Shown here: positions 24,313-33,217 of the stretch, piece after piece
How positions within the stretch are numbered: the first letter of the stretch is position 1
How the letters are laid out: every line of letters starts with the position of its first letter
Assembly: GCA_910578085.1 (NCBI GenBank)
Contig: CAJTPM010000007.1
Location: forward strand, 62,001-126,000
DNA from: an uncultured Lachnospiraceae bacterium
GTDB taxonomy: Bacteria; Bacillota; Clostridia; Lachnospirales; Lachnospiraceae
Reading direction: 5' to 3'
DNA length: 64,000 bases
Translations under genes and position numbers: made by a program
Notes under the pieces: model-generated
What the model saw: the letters and a program-made list of their open reading frames with translations, nothing else
Told to the model about the DNA's origin: nothing
Databases searched by the model: none

Positions 24313-25617
24313 ATGATACAGATATCAGAAACAGCAACCTTGTTGCTTATGCTTGGCTTTGCGATGTTTCTCGGGCTGTTACTGACACGTGCACTGAGGA
24401 ATTTCGGGATACCCGCAGTGACAGCCTACCTGATTGCAGGGCTTTTGATAGGGCCGAGCCTGATCGGGAGATTTGGGATCGGATTCCGGACCTTTCAGGA
24501 TGTGGAAAATTTTGGAATTCTCTCGGATGTGGCGCTTGGTTTTATCGCCTTTTCCATCGGAAATGAATTCCGCCTGGCGGAACTGAAAAAAACCGGAAGG
24601 CAGGCTACGGTGGTAGCTGTGGTTCAGGCATTGATGGCTACGGTTTTGGTGGATGTGAGCCTGATTGCCGTCTATTACATATTTGATCTGGGCAGCAGTA
24701 TCGGAATTCCCACCTGCATCTGTCTGGGGGCAATCGCAACGGCAACCGCGCCGGCGGCGACACTGATGGTAGTAAACCAGTATAAGGCAAAGGGACCGCT
24801 TACGAGTATTCTTCTTCCCATCGTGGCATTGGATGACGCTGTGGGACTGATCGTGTTTGCGATATCTTTCGGGGTGGCGAAAGCCATATACTCCGGGGCG
24901 GCTATCAGCGTTATTACGGTACTGGTAAATCCGATGTTAGAAGTGATCGGATCACTTCTTCTGGGATTTGTGATGGGGATTGTTTTTGCCATGCTGGAGA
25001 AGTGGTTCCATTCCAATACAAGACGTATGGGTATTTCGATTACGTTTGTACTGTTGACCGTGGCGCTTTCCATGGTCAGGATGGAGATTCCGGGGACGGA
25101 GATCGAGCTGGGGTTTTCCAGCCTGTTAGTATGTATGATGTTGGGTACCGTATTTTGCAATATCTGTGACTTTTCTGCGGATATTATGGATCGTGTGGAT
25201 AAATGGACTGCGCCGCTCTTTGTGGTGTTCTTCGTACTCAGCGGTGCGGAACTGGATCTCAGTGTGTTTTCCAATCTGACGGTTGTGGCAATAGGCGTGA
25301 TTTATATTATCGCCCGTTCCGCAGGAAAATATATTGGAGCTTCTATCAGTGCGAGGGCAACGAAATGCGATCCTCAGGTCTGCAAATATCTGGGTGTTAC
25401 GCTTCTGCCGCAGGCGGGCGTGGCGCTTGGTATGTCGGTGACGGTTGCCGAGGAACTGGGCAGCGAGGGAGCCATTATCAGAAATATTGTGCTGTTTGCG
25501 GTACTGATCTATGAACTGGTGGGCCCGATGTTAACGAAGATCGCATTGACAAAGGCGGGAGAAATTACGCCGAGACCGGAAGGGCAGGACAGATCCAGGT
25601 TTGCATCGGCAAAATAG
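24313..25617 (+). CDS. CPA2-type cation/proton antiporter
   Basis: A 434-residue membrane protein with about 12 hydrophobic segments, in the Kef/NapA-type monovalent cation:proton antiporter family. The conserved ALDDAVGLIVFAISF holds the two-Asp pair typical of electrogenic members, and GIPAVTAYLIAGLLIGP is the usual N-terminal signature. There is no C-terminal TrkA-N domain, unlike KefB/C. It would exchange sodium or potassium for protons. It is a single gene with its own promoter and terminator. Confidence 0.88.
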   Translation: MIQISETATLLLMLGFAMFLGLLLTRALRNFGIPAVTAYLIAGLLIGPSLIGRFGIGFRTFQDVENFGILSDVALGFIAFSIGNEFRLAELKKTGRQATVVAVVQALMATVLVDVSLIAVYYIFDLGSSIGIPTCICLGAIATATAPAATLMVVNQYKAKGPLTSILLPIVALDDAVGLIVFAISFGVAKAIYSGAAISVITVLVNPMLEVIGSLLLGFVMGIVFAMLEKWFHSNTRRMGISITFVLLTVALSMVRMEIPGTEIELGFSSLLVCMMLGTVFCNICDFSADIMDRVDKWTAPLFVVFFVLSGAELDLSVFSNLTVVAIGVIYIIARSAGKYIGASISARATKCDPQVCKYLGVTLLPQAGVALGMSVTVAEELGSEGAIIRNIVLFAVLIYELVGPMLTKIALTKAGEITPRPEGQDRSRFASAK

Positions 25618-25688
25618 GCGGAGACCTGCGGCGGAAAAGCAGGAATGCAGCGGCCAAAGTATGGAATATAGCGGCAATATGTGCTGAG

Positions 25689-25728
25689 AAAGCGGTGTGA
25701 AAGAGATATGATTCATGCCGCTTTTATT
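25689..25728 (+). terminator. terminator after antiporter
   Basis: AAAGCGGTGTGAA pairs (with two wobbles or mismatches) with TTCATGCCGCTTT and is followed by TATTTA. It separates the antiporter from the lysozyme unit. The 25618-26012 interval otherwise holds only the promoter at 25826. Confidence 0.6.
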
Positions 25729-25825
25729 TACGCTCTATTTATTTTAACTTTACAGAAAGAAAAAGAAGTATTATAGTGATATTCTCAAGAGAAAAGATTA
25801 TTACACTGTTTTACACACAGAAGGA

Positions 25826-25854
25826 TTGAGTTTCTCGCGATTATCATATACTAT
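25826..25854 (+). promoter_or_regulatory. probable promoter of GH25 lysozyme
   Basis: TTGAGT (25826-25831), 17 bases, TACTAT (25849-25854). The match is moderate. It lies about 160 bases before the chosen lysozyme start, leaving a leader of unclear function. Confidence 0.5.
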
Positions 25855-26012
25855 GGTAGAAGATAATTTGTGGACAAAAAGAAAACGGACCGGCCTTGCG
25901 ACAGTTTATCAGGCTGAGCGGTTACACAGAAGGTCGTTTTGACGGCGGAGTGCGGGGAAAAGTGAAAGCATATGAAGAGACAGATTTGCGCAGGTGCAAA
26001 GTGGTGCAGCGT

Positions 26013-26789
26013 ATGAAAAAAAGAATATGGATAGGGGCAGTATTGTTTTTGCTGCTGGATTTCATAATATTCGGTATTTTGATCTATCAGAAAAAAATTA
26101 CAATAAACCATCCCTCGGAAGCGGATTACCCGGTCCGCGGCGTGGATGTCTCCTACTATCAGGGGCAGATTGACTGGCAGGTTCTGGCAGAGGAAAATAT
26201 AGATTTTGCATTTATCAAAGCGACGGAAGGCAGCAGCCATATCGATACAAAGTTCAGGGAAAACTGGGAGAATTCGGGCGAGACGAATCTAAAAAGAGGC
26301 GCCTATCATTTTTTCAGTTTTGAGAGCAGGGGAAAGGCGCAGGCGGAGCATTTTATATCGGTTGTACCGAGAGAGGTCGGTATGCTTTCGCCGGTGGTGG
26401 ATATTGAATTTTACGGAGATCGTTTTTACAGCAGGCCGGATGTGGAAGAAACCAGAAAGCAGCTGCAGGACCTTCTGGATACACTGGAGGCGCACTATGG
26501 CACAAAACCGATCATTTATGCGACGGAAAGTTCTTACAGCACCTATATCAGGGGGAATTTTGACGAATACCCGCTCTGGATCAGGAATGTGTATTTTTCG
26601 CCTAATCTGGGAATGCCCGGGAAATGGACATTCTGGCAGTATGACAGCGAAGCGGTTCTTGCGGGATACAGCGGGGAGGAGGAACATATCGACCTGAATG
26701 TTTTTTACGGTTCGGAAGAGGAGTGGGATGAATTTCTGAGGGAATATACTGTGTCAGAGTATGAGGAGAGGTCTGTCGGTGATAGGTAA
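26013..26789 (+). CDS. GH25 lysozyme, membrane-anchored
   Basis: A 258-residue protein with one N-terminal membrane segment (IWIGAVLFLLLDFIIFGILI) and a GH25 muramidase domain. GVDVSYYQGQIDW carries Asp45, and SPVVDIEFYGDR carries Asp130 and Glu132, the catalytic pair of GH25. WTFWQYDS and HIDLNVFYG are further family marks. It would cut peptidoglycan outside the cell while tethered to the membrane. The frame extends upstream to 25896, but ATG 26013 starts the signal-anchor. It precedes the sigma/anti-sigma pair. Confidence 0.93.
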   Translation: MKKRIWIGAVLFLLLDFIIFGILIYQKKITINHPSEADYPVRGVDVSYYQGQIDWQVLAEENIDFAFIKATEGSSHIDTKFRENWENSGETNLKRGAYHFFSFESRGKAQAEHFISVVPREVGMLSPVVDIEFYGDRFYSRPDVEETRKQLQDLLDTLEAHYGTKPIIYATESSYSTYIRGNFDEYPLWIRNVYFSPNLGMPGKWTFWQYDSEAVLAGYSGEEEHIDLNVFYGSEEEWDEFLREYTVSEYEERSVGDR

Positions 26790-26851
26790 CAGGGAAGACG
26801 GAAAGCGGAATTGCTGCAAAAGTAATGATGAAAATGGCACATGATACAATT

Positions 26852-26880
26852 TTGATACAAAATCGTGGAAAAGATAAAAT
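26852..26880 (+). promoter_or_regulatory. promoter of ECF sigma operon
   Basis: TTGATA (26852-26857), 17 bases, TAAAAT (26875-26880): a good sigma-A type promoter 56 bases before the sigma gene. No obvious ECF-type autoregulated promoter was found. Confidence 0.65.
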
Positions 26881-26935
26881 AATTTTAAACTAACCTTAAG
26901 AGAAGAGCATCTTGAAAGTAGGAAGGAATACAGTT

Positions 26936-27499
26936 ATGTCAAAAAAAGCACTGTATGACTCTCTGGTAAAGCATATTGTGGAGAATCAGAACCAGTTTTA
27001 CCGTGCTGCTTATTATTATGTAAAAAACAGAGAAGCAGCACTTGATGTGGTACAGAATGCCATATGCAAGGCGTTGGAAAAATACGATAAACTGCAGAGC
27101 GAAGAAGCCATGGCGAGCTGGTTTTACCGGATTGTAATCAACGAGAGCCTGATGTATCTGCGGAAAGAGAAAAAGTACATAGCGTGGGATGAGTCGGAAA
27201 GCGATCTGTTAGAAGGGATCTATGAAGAGGCGGCTTATGAACCCAGGCTGGAAGTGGTCTCCAAAATTTCTGAGCTGCCAACGGAAATGCAGATCGTGAT
27301 ACAGCTTCATTTTTTTGAGGAAAAGACATTAAAGGAGATCGCGGAAATAACGGAGACGAATTTGAATACCGTAAAATCAAGACTGTATGCGGCCTGCAAA
27401 AAACTGGGAAAAGAACTGGAAAAAGAAGACGAAGAGCTTCTGACAAGATATGGAAAATCGTTAAAAAAGGCGGAGAGGGAAAGCCGGAATGAAGTGTAA
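26936..27499 (+). CDS. ECF RNA polymerase sigma factor
   Basis: A 187-residue sigma-70 family factor. Region 2 holds FYRAAYYYVKNREAALDVVQ and ASWFYRIVINESLMYLRK; region 4 holds LPTEMQIVIQLHFFEEKTLK and ITETNLNTVKSRLYAACKKL (helix-turn-helix for the -35 box). ATG 26936 follows GTAGGAAGG. It overlaps the next gene by 11 bases, a common arrangement for a sigma and its anti-sigma. It resembles SigV/SigW-type stress factors. Confidence 0.93.
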   Translation: MSKKALYDSLVKHIVENQNQFYRAAYYYVKNREAALDVVQNAICKALEKYDKLQSEEAMASWFYRIVINESLMYLRKEKKYIAWDESESDLLEGIYEEAAYEPRLEVVSKISELPTEMQIVIQLHFFEEKTLKEIAEITETNLNTVKSRLYAACKKLGKELEKEDEELLTRYGKSLKKAERESRNEV

Positions 27500-28946
27500 T
27501 TACTTTCAGGATGAAAAACTGGAATATGAAGAGATAGAGATCCCGGATGAGCTTTTATTTATGGTGCGGCAGACAGTTGCCGCGGACAGACGTAAAAAAG
27601 CGGCCGGAAGGCGTATGCGTGTGTTAAAAGCAGTGGGTTCTGTTGCCGCCGTGCTGTTTTTGTGCCTGACGATAGGGGTAAACAGTTCGTATGCATTTGC
27701 TGAGGCGGCGGTAAAGATACCGATCGTGAAAAGTGTGGCAAAAGCTGTGGTGATCAGAAGCTACAGGCCGGAGATCCTTGCTGTGTATGAGGAAAATAAG
27801 GTGAGTAATCCCTCTGAGAAGACGCCGGTGCAGCAGGAGGATCAGCCTGCCATGAGCGGGGAGATGGTGAGCGGTAACGATGCGCCCATAGAAGAGGAAG
27901 AGACGGAGATGCCTGCACAGACCGAACCCACAGGGCAGGAAGCGGAACCGGAACAGGCGCTCACGGGGATTGATGCTTGGAAAACGGAGATGACTGTAGA
28001 GAAACTGAAGGAAGTAACGGTAATCTATACACCGGAGATGGAAAAGAAGTATGCGGATACGCCGGAAAAACTTCGGACCATACTGCTTGCACAGCTTCCC
28101 GGAAAAGATATCGCGCTGTATGGTTACCATGAAGGCGGCAGCCTGGCCGGGGTAATACTCCTTGCAGGAGATGAATGTCAGTACTTTGACTGGAATTATA
28201 TGAAAGAAAACGGGAAACTGCCGGAGCTTACCTGCGCGGATATCGATGGAGACGGGACAGAGGAAATCATGGTTTCTCTTTATAACAGGACGGATCAAAA
28301 GAGAGAACTGTCAGGAGAAACTGCGAAGGAAGCGCAGGAAAAAAGTTCAAAAGAGTCGGTGAAGGAGATATCAAAGGAAAGTATACCAGCCCCCGGGGAA
28401 GAGCTCAAAACAGAAACAGATAAAACAGAAGATACCCTCAGTGAAAAAGATAAGGAGATATTTTCTGACGGCAGTACCGGAGGAAAAATAGAGGAAGCGC
28501 TTCCGTCGGTTTCCGGTAATGATGTGATGCTACCCACGGAGAGCGAGGAAGAAGCAGAAGAGTTCCCGGGAGAACTTTGGGTAGTAACGCCGCAAGGAGA
28601 TATCTGGGAGGCGTCAGTGCTTTCTGTAGACGATTACGAAAGCCAGATCCTTCACCAGATCAAGGCAACATATGAGCCACGGACAGGAAAGATTCGTTTA
28701 TATATTGGGGAAGAACCGTTTGGAATTTCTATGACAGGGCCTGTCGGCTTAACATATGAAACAATAGATCTGGCTCCAAATAGGAACTTTATGATAAAGG
28801 AAGGCATTTTCCTACAGTTTCAGATGGAAGTTTCCCTTCTGAAGGAAGATGGAGAAAAAGTGCGAGTGCTTTTAGAGCCGGAACTGGAGGCTGAGATCCA
28901 TCTGGAAGATAACTCTCTTATTCTGGAAAGTATTCAGGAATTATAA
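27489..28946 (+). CDS. anti-sigma factor, single-pass membrane protein
   Basis: A 485-residue protein. The first 50 residues are cytoplasmic (YEEIEIPDELLFMVRQTVAA, as in RsiV-type anti-sigmas), then one membrane segment (AVGSVAAVLFLCLTIGVNSS) and a large outer part. Residues about 100-160 and 270-360 are very acidic and Ser/Glu-rich and look unstructured. It probably holds the ECF factor inactive. The outer domain is much longer than usual, and I do not recognise it; RsiV lysozyme binding is possible given the neighbour GH25 gene. Confidence 0.75.
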   Translation: MKCNYFQDEKLEYEEIEIPDELLFMVRQTVAADRRKKAAGRRMRVLKAVGSVAAVLFLCLTIGVNSSYAFAEAAVKIPIVKSVAKAVVIRSYRPEILAVYEENKVSNPSEKTPVQQEDQPAMSGEMVSGNDAPIEEEETEMPAQTEPTGQEAEPEQALTGIDAWKTEMTVEKLKEVTVIYTPEMEKKYADTPEKLRTILLAQLPGKDIALYGYHEGGSLAGVILLAGDECQYFDWNYMKENGKLPELTCADIDGDGTEEIMVSLYNRTDQKRELSGETAKEAQEKSSKESVKEISKESIPAPGEELKTETDKTEDTLSEKDKEIFSDGSTGGKIEEALPSVSGNDVMLPTESEEEAEEFPGELWVVTPQGDIWEASVLSVDDYESQILHQIKATYEPRTGKIRLYIGEEPFGISMTGPVGLTYETIDLAPNRNFMIKEGIFLQFQMEVSLLKEDGEKVRVLLEPELEAEIHLEDNSLILESIQEL

Positions 28947-29008
28947 GATGAAAAGGAGCTATATTCTCAGGGAGGAGGAAGAACTACTTCGTAAGGATCC
29001 TGTTAAAG

Positions 29009-29047
29009 CCCCCCGAAAAGTCAGAGCCTGGTTTTTCGGGGGGTTAT
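29009..29047. terminator. bidirectional terminator
   Basis: CCCCCCGAAAA (29009-29019) pairs with TTTTCGGGGGG (29033-29043); an A-rich stretch precedes and TTATT follows. It lies between the convergent anti-sigma and murG genes and can serve both. Confidence 0.85.
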
Positions 29048-29081
29048 TTAATACAGTCAGATATAGCTTTGTATGCAGGAA

Positions 29082-30152
29082 TCAGTCGGTCTCTTCGTCA
29101 ATAAGCTTCATAATAGAGCTGATGGAACTCATCTGCAGAGAACCGGTCATGGCATCAATGTAAATCTGCCGGGTAAAATATAATTCCTGCACTTTTTCAA
29201 CTAATAACTCCGGTGTCAGATGCTCCTCCTGAACAACCATGCTGAATCCCTGGGACTCAAAAGAAGCGGCATTCAGAATCTGGTCACCCCGGCTTGCAGC
29301 AGCAGGCAGCGGGATCAACAGGTTAGGTTTTTTCAGTGCCAGAAGTTCACAGATTGCGTTGGCGCCTGCCCTGGAAATAATGACGTCTGCCATAGCGAAA
29401 ACATCTTTCAATTCCGCTTTGAGATATTCAAATTGTCTGTAACCGCTCACATTAAGCAGCTGATTATCTATCTTGTCTTTACCACAAATATGAACTACCT
29501 GGAAATCTGTTAATAATGGATCCAGGGCCTCTCTGACGACCTGATTGACACTGGCGGCGCCTAAGGATCCGCCGATTACCATTACAACAGGCTTTGAGGT
29601 GGTAAAATTGCAAAGATCCAGTGCGGCAATCTTATTTCCACTGGAAAGCTCTTCTCGAATGGGTGAACCAGTGAGCACTGCCTTTTCTTCCGGCAGCATT
29701 TTCAAAGTTTCCGGGAAATTGCAACAGACTTTTCTGGCGATGGGAATGCATAGTCTGTTAGCAAGCCCTGGCGTCATGTCGGATTCATGGATAATACAGG
29801 GAATCCCAAGAGATGCCGCTGCCCTGACAACGGGAACACTGACAAAACCACCTTTGGAGAACAGAACATCAGGTTTCTCTTTTTTTAAGATCTTTTTTGC
29901 TTCCGCATATCCCTTTATGACACGGAAAGGATCGGTCAGATTTTTAAGATCCAGATATCTTCTGAATTTGCCGGTTGCAATGCCATAGTACCGGATCTCT
30001 GGAAAATCTGAAATCAGTTTCTTTTCAATTCCATCGTAGGAGCCAATATAAACTATTTCATATCCTGCTTCCTTTAAATGAGGAATCAGAGCTATGTTCG
30101 GTGTGACATGACCGGCAGTCCCGCCGCCTGTTAAAATAATTTTCTTTGACAT
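29082..30152 (-). CDS. murG: UDP-GlcNAc:lipid I transferase MurG
   Basis: A 356-residue GT28 enzyme adding GlcNAc to lipid I to make lipid II on the inner face of the membrane. The N-terminal GGGTAGHVTPNIAL is the MurG signature; FSKGGFVSVPVV and IHESDMTPGLANRL follow; GGSLGAASVN and ISRAGANAICELLALKKPNL form the UDP-GlcNAc site. The sequence is close to the long-branch Clostridial MurG with IPLPAAASRGDQ. It is not in a division cluster here, which hints at a second or stand-alone copy. It follows the TSCPD gene by 15 bases. Confidence 0.95.
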   Translation of the reverse strand: MSKKIILTGGGTAGHVTPNIALIPHLKEAGYEIVYIGSYDGIEKKLISDFPEIRYYGIATGKFRRYLDLKNLTDPFRVIKGYAEAKKILKKEKPDVLFSKGGFVSVPVVRAAASLGIPCIIHESDMTPGLANRLCIPIARKVCCNFPETLKMLPEEKAVLTGSPIREELSSGNKIAALDLCNFTTSKPVVMVIGGSLGAASVNQVVREALDPLLTDFQVVHICGKDKIDNQLLNVSGYRQFEYLKAELKDVFAMADVIISRAGANAICELLALKKPNLLIPLPAAASRGDQILNAASFESQGFSMVVQEEHLTPELLVEKVQELYFTRQIYIDAMTGSLQMSSISSIMKLIDEETD

Positions 30153-30167
30153 GAAAAACCTCCCGGA

Positions 30168-30413
30168 TTACTGACTGACAAGTGCCGCTTCCAATGCTTT
30201 TGCTAACTGATCAGGGCAGGAGGTGGGCTTAAAGCCGCATTTCAATCCCTTTAACCGCCTGATGGCTTCTTCGGCAGGCATTCCCTGTATCAGAGCAGCG
30301 ACACCCTGTGTATTCCCGCTGCAGCCTCCTGTAAACCGAACATTTTTAACAATGCCGTTTTCTAATTCAAAATCAATAGCTTTGGAGCAAACGCCTGATG
30401 GTGTGTAATGCAT
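30168..30413 (-). CDS. TSCPD domain protein (TIGR03905-like)
   Basis: An 81-residue protein with FTGGCSGNTQGVAALIQGM and the motif TSCPDQLAKALE (TSCPD), found also at the C-terminus of some ribonucleotide reductases. Members are conserved in Clostridia, and the three Cys (positions near 8, 31 and 66) may bind metal. It is upstream of murG on the same strand with a good ribosome site (AAAGGAGAGAAG). Confidence 0.9.
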   Translation of the reverse strand: MHYTPSGVCSKAIDFELENGIVKNVRFTGGCSGNTQGVAALIQGMPAEEAIRRLKGLKCGFKPTSCPDQLAKALEAALVSQ

Positions 30414-30600
30414 AATTCTTCTCTCCTTTCCGTTTGTATATTATCTGAGACTGTAAATCAGATCTTTTAGACAACAGAGCCCTTTTTCTGTTGACAGGAT
30501 TCCCCATTAAAAAAGAATTATAGCAGAAAAAGATGTCCTTTTCCAGAGAAAGAAAGAAAAAGCAGTCATATTTTGAAAAAGCCTGTTGATATTTTTCTGT

Positions 30601-30630
30601 TGAGTTTGACACTTTTTCCGGCTTATACTG
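30601..30630 (+). promoter_or_regulatory. promoter before structured leader
   Basis: TTGAGT (30601-30606), 18 bases, TATACT (30625-30630). Transcription would start at about 30636, exactly at the base of a predicted RNA stem. Confidence 0.5.
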
Positions 30631-30634
30631 AAAT

Positions 30635-30700
30635 CGAGCTGCTGTATTTCAGGCGGCAATACAGGAATAAGCGAAGCGTTGCGAGTCTGCTTAGCTCGAT
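30635..30700 (+). ncRNA. candidate structured RNA leader (three-way junction)
   Basis: TCGAGCT (30635-30641) pairs with AGCTCGA (30694-30700) as a closing stem; inside, CTGTATT (30643-30649) pairs with AATACAG (30659-30665), and AAGC (30670) pairs with GCTT (30690). The first stem base sits at the expected transcript start. It precedes the unknown membrane gene at 30740. No known riboswitch or ribozyme core is recognised. The rest of the 326-base gap holds the minus-strand start region of the TSCPD gene. Confidence 0.4.
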
Positions 30701-30739
30701 AAACCCAAATATACTAAAACAGGAAAAGGAGTATACAAC

Positions 30740-31534
30740 ATGAAAAGTTTTTATACAGAGCATAAAATACTTGTCGGTACAATATTATTATTGTTTATTT
30801 TCAGCCTGCTATGCCAGATTTTAATAGGTTTTCTTTACCAAAATATGATAAAGGAGACTTATAATATGTCATCTACAAAAAATAAAATGTTGAAAAAATG
30901 TAAACTGAAATTTACAAATCGCTATGAATTACATGAAAAGGTGGTAAATATCCCTGTTTTTGTGGACAAATTCATACATAGCATCAAATTTGGACCATTT
31001 TCTGTGAGAGGGCTGCAGCATTTCAGCGGACAGATGCTTTTACTCTCTGTTTTTGTTACAGGTGCAGGTGCCTGCAGAGCAATTATTACAGAAAAAACGA
31101 TAGGTGAGATACTTTCTTATTATGTGCTTGTTTTTATAATTCTCTATGCTTATTTTTCCATTTCGGCGGCCGTTGATCTCAAAGGAAAAAGAGAGATTTT
31201 AAAAACAAATCTGGTAGATTATCTGGAAAATAATATCAGTGTACGGATTCCTCAATCAAAAAAAGAGCAGGAGAGGCTGGATCAGCTGGAGAAAGAGGCT
31301 GAAAAAGAAGCATATGAAGAAAAAGGGGATATACGTAAAAGGGAACACATGGAGGAAAAAGCAGAAAAAAGGGAGCAGAAAGAGTTGAGAAGAGCGTCAG
31401 AGAGAACAGACAGAAAACAGACTGAGATCGCGGACTTTGCAGCTCATAAAAAACAGGGAGCAGAAAAAAAACTGGCACCTGAGGAGGAGGAAGAATTAGA
31501 AGGACTTTTGATGGAATTATGGAAATTCTATTGA
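30740..31534 (+). CDS. membrane protein with charged C-terminal coiled coil, unknown
   Basis: A 264-residue protein with three membrane segments (ILVGTILLLFIFSLLCQILI, QMLLLSVFVTGAGACRA and SYYVLVFIILYAYFSISAAV). The C-terminal 90 residues are almost all Glu, Lys, Arg and Gln and form a coiled coil. A stretch KKCKLKFTNRYELHEKVVNI lies between the first segments. I do not recognise it beyond similarity in layout to Clostridial proteins of unknown function. It has a candidate RNA leader upstream. Confidence 0.7.
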   Translation: MKSFYTEHKILVGTILLLFIFSLLCQILIGFLYQNMIKETYNMSSTKNKMLKKCKLKFTNRYELHEKVVNIPVFVDKFIHSIKFGPFSVRGLQHFSGQMLLLSVFVTGAGACRAIITEKTIGEILSYYVLVFIILYAYFSISAAVDLKGKREILKTNLVDYLENNISVRIPQSKKEQERLDQLEKEAEKEAYEEKGDIRKREHMEEKAEKREQKELRRASERTDRKQTEIADFAAHKKQGAEKKLAPEEEEELEGLLMELWKFY

Positions 31535-31600
31535 AAGAAGATCACATCTTTGTTAAACTAAAACTGATAAAAGTGAACAGGAATGTAAAGGAGTGAAAAA

Positions 31601-32947
31601 ATGAGCAAAGTAACATTTGATTATTCTAAAGCGGCATCCTTTATTGCGGCACATGAAGTAGAAAACATAAAAAAGCCCGTAATGGATGCAAAGGAAGTTC
31701 TGGTGAGCAGAAGCGGAGCAGGAAATGACTTTTTAGGCTGGATTGATCTTCCGGTAAATTATGATAAGGAAGAGTTTACCAGGATCAAAAAGGCGGCGGA
31801 AAAGATTCAGAGCGATTCGGAAGTGCTTCTGGTGATCGGTATTGGCGGTTCCTACCTGGGAGCAAGAGCGGCCATCGAGTTTTTGCGCCACAGTTTCTAC
31901 AATATTGTGGACAAGTCTGTCAGGAAGACGCCGGAAATTTATTTCTGTGGAAATTCCATCAGTTCTACTTATTTAAAGGATTTGATGGATGTGATCGGAG
32001 ACAGAGACTTTTCCATCAATATTATATCCAAATCTGGTACTACTACGGAGCCTGCCATCGCATTCCGCATTTTTAAGGAAATGTGCGAAAAGAAATACGG
32101 AAAAGAAGGCGCAGCAAAGAGAATTTATGCGACCACTGACAAGGCAAGAGGAGCGCTTAAAAAACTTGCTACAGAAGAAGGGTATGAAACATTTGTTGTG
32201 CCCGATGATGTAGGGGGACGTTTCTCTGTTTTGACGGCGGTAGGACTGCTTCCCATCGCGGTTTCCGGAGCGGATATCGATAAGCTGATGGAAGGCGCGG
32301 CAAGCGGCAGAGAGATGGCTCTGAATGATGCGTTTGAAAAAAATGGTGCGCTGCAGTATGCGGGAATCCGCAATATCCTGCTCCGAAAGGGAAAATCGGT
32401 TGAGGTACTGGCAAACTATGAACCTTCCGTGCATTTTGTTTCTGAATGGTGGAAGCAGCTTTTCGGAGAGTCTGAGGGAAAAGACCAGAGAGGTATTTTC
32501 CCTGCAAGTGTGGATCTGACCACAGATCTGCATTCCATGGGACAGTTTATTCAGGATGGCGCCAGAATCCTCTTCGAGACTGTGATCAATGTGGAAACAA
32601 GCAGAGAGATCCTGACGATCGGGGAGGAACCGGTGGATCTGGACGGATTAAATTATCTTGCAGGACAGACCGTGGATTTTGTCAATAAATCTGCGATGAA
32701 CGGAACCATTCTTGCCCATACGGACGGCCAGGTGCCCAATCTGGTGGTCAGGATTCCGGAGGTAAACGAGTTTTATCTGGGACAGCTTTTCTATTTCTTT
32801 GAGTTTGCCTGCGGTGTGTCAGGTTATATGCTTGGTGTGAATCCTTTTAACCAGCCAGGCGTGGAAAGTTATAAAAAGAATATGTTTGCGCTGCTTGGAA
32901 AACCGGGTTACGAAGAGCAGAGAGAGGCACTGCTTAAAAGGCTGTAA
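31601..32947 (+). CDS. pgi: glucose-6-phosphate isomerase
   Basis: A 448-residue SIS-fold enzyme interconverting glucose-6-P and fructose-6-P in glycolysis. It shows VIGIGGSYLGARAAIEFL, then IISKSGTTTEPAIAFRIF, and VDLTTDLHSMGQFIQDG and GVNPFNQPGVESYK near the end (a PGI signature). It is the short form of Gram-positive bacteria. ATG 31601 has AAAGGAG. It is transcribed alone and ended by a strong hairpin. Confidence 0.97.
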   Translation: MSKVTFDYSKAASFIAAHEVENIKKPVMDAKEVLVSRSGAGNDFLGWIDLPVNYDKEEFTRIKKAAEKIQSDSEVLLVIGIGGSYLGARAAIEFLRHSFYNIVDKSVRKTPEIYFCGNSISSTYLKDLMDVIGDRDFSINIISKSGTTTEPAIAFRIFKEMCEKKYGKEGAAKRIYATTDKARGALKKLATEEGYETFVVPDDVGGRFSVLTAVGLLPIAVSGADIDKLMEGAASGREMALNDAFEKNGALQYAGIRNILLRKGKSVEVLANYEPSVHFVSEWWKQLFGESEGKDQRGIFPASVDLTTDLHSMGQFIQDGARILFETVINVETSREILTIGEEPVDLDGLNYLAGQTVDFVNKSAMNGTILAHTDGQVPNLVVRIPEVNEFYLGQLFYFFEFACGVSGYMLGVNPFNQPGVESYKKNMFALLGKPGYEEQREALLKRL

Positions 32948-32976
32948 AAGTTAAAATGCCAAATGGTATATTTTTA

Positions 32977-33015
32977 CCGCACTTCAGGTTATGAAATAAC
33001 TGAGGTGCGGTTTTT
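32977..33015 (+). terminator. terminator after pgi
   Basis: CCGCACTTCAGGTTAT pairs with ATAACTGAGGTGCGG around a GAA loop, then TTTTT. The stem is about 15 bp with one or no mismatch. Confidence 0.92.
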
Positions 33016-33217
33016 CTATAAAAGGATAAAAAATAAAAAGCAGAAAAAGGTAAAAAAATGTGAAATGAGTGTTTGTCATGCATAGAATTTTGTGATAGGC
33101 TGATATCGTAAAGCTGATGGCGTGGCGAAGGATACGACAGAAAACTTCTGATCTTCGACGGAATAAAAACAGCCGCAGCATATTGACAGATCTTATGAGA
33201 GGGAATGGATTTATACC

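Noticed and set aside
28948..29163. 71-codon frame after the anti-sigma gene
   Set aside because: It runs through the bidirectional terminator at 29009-29047 and into the antisense of murG.
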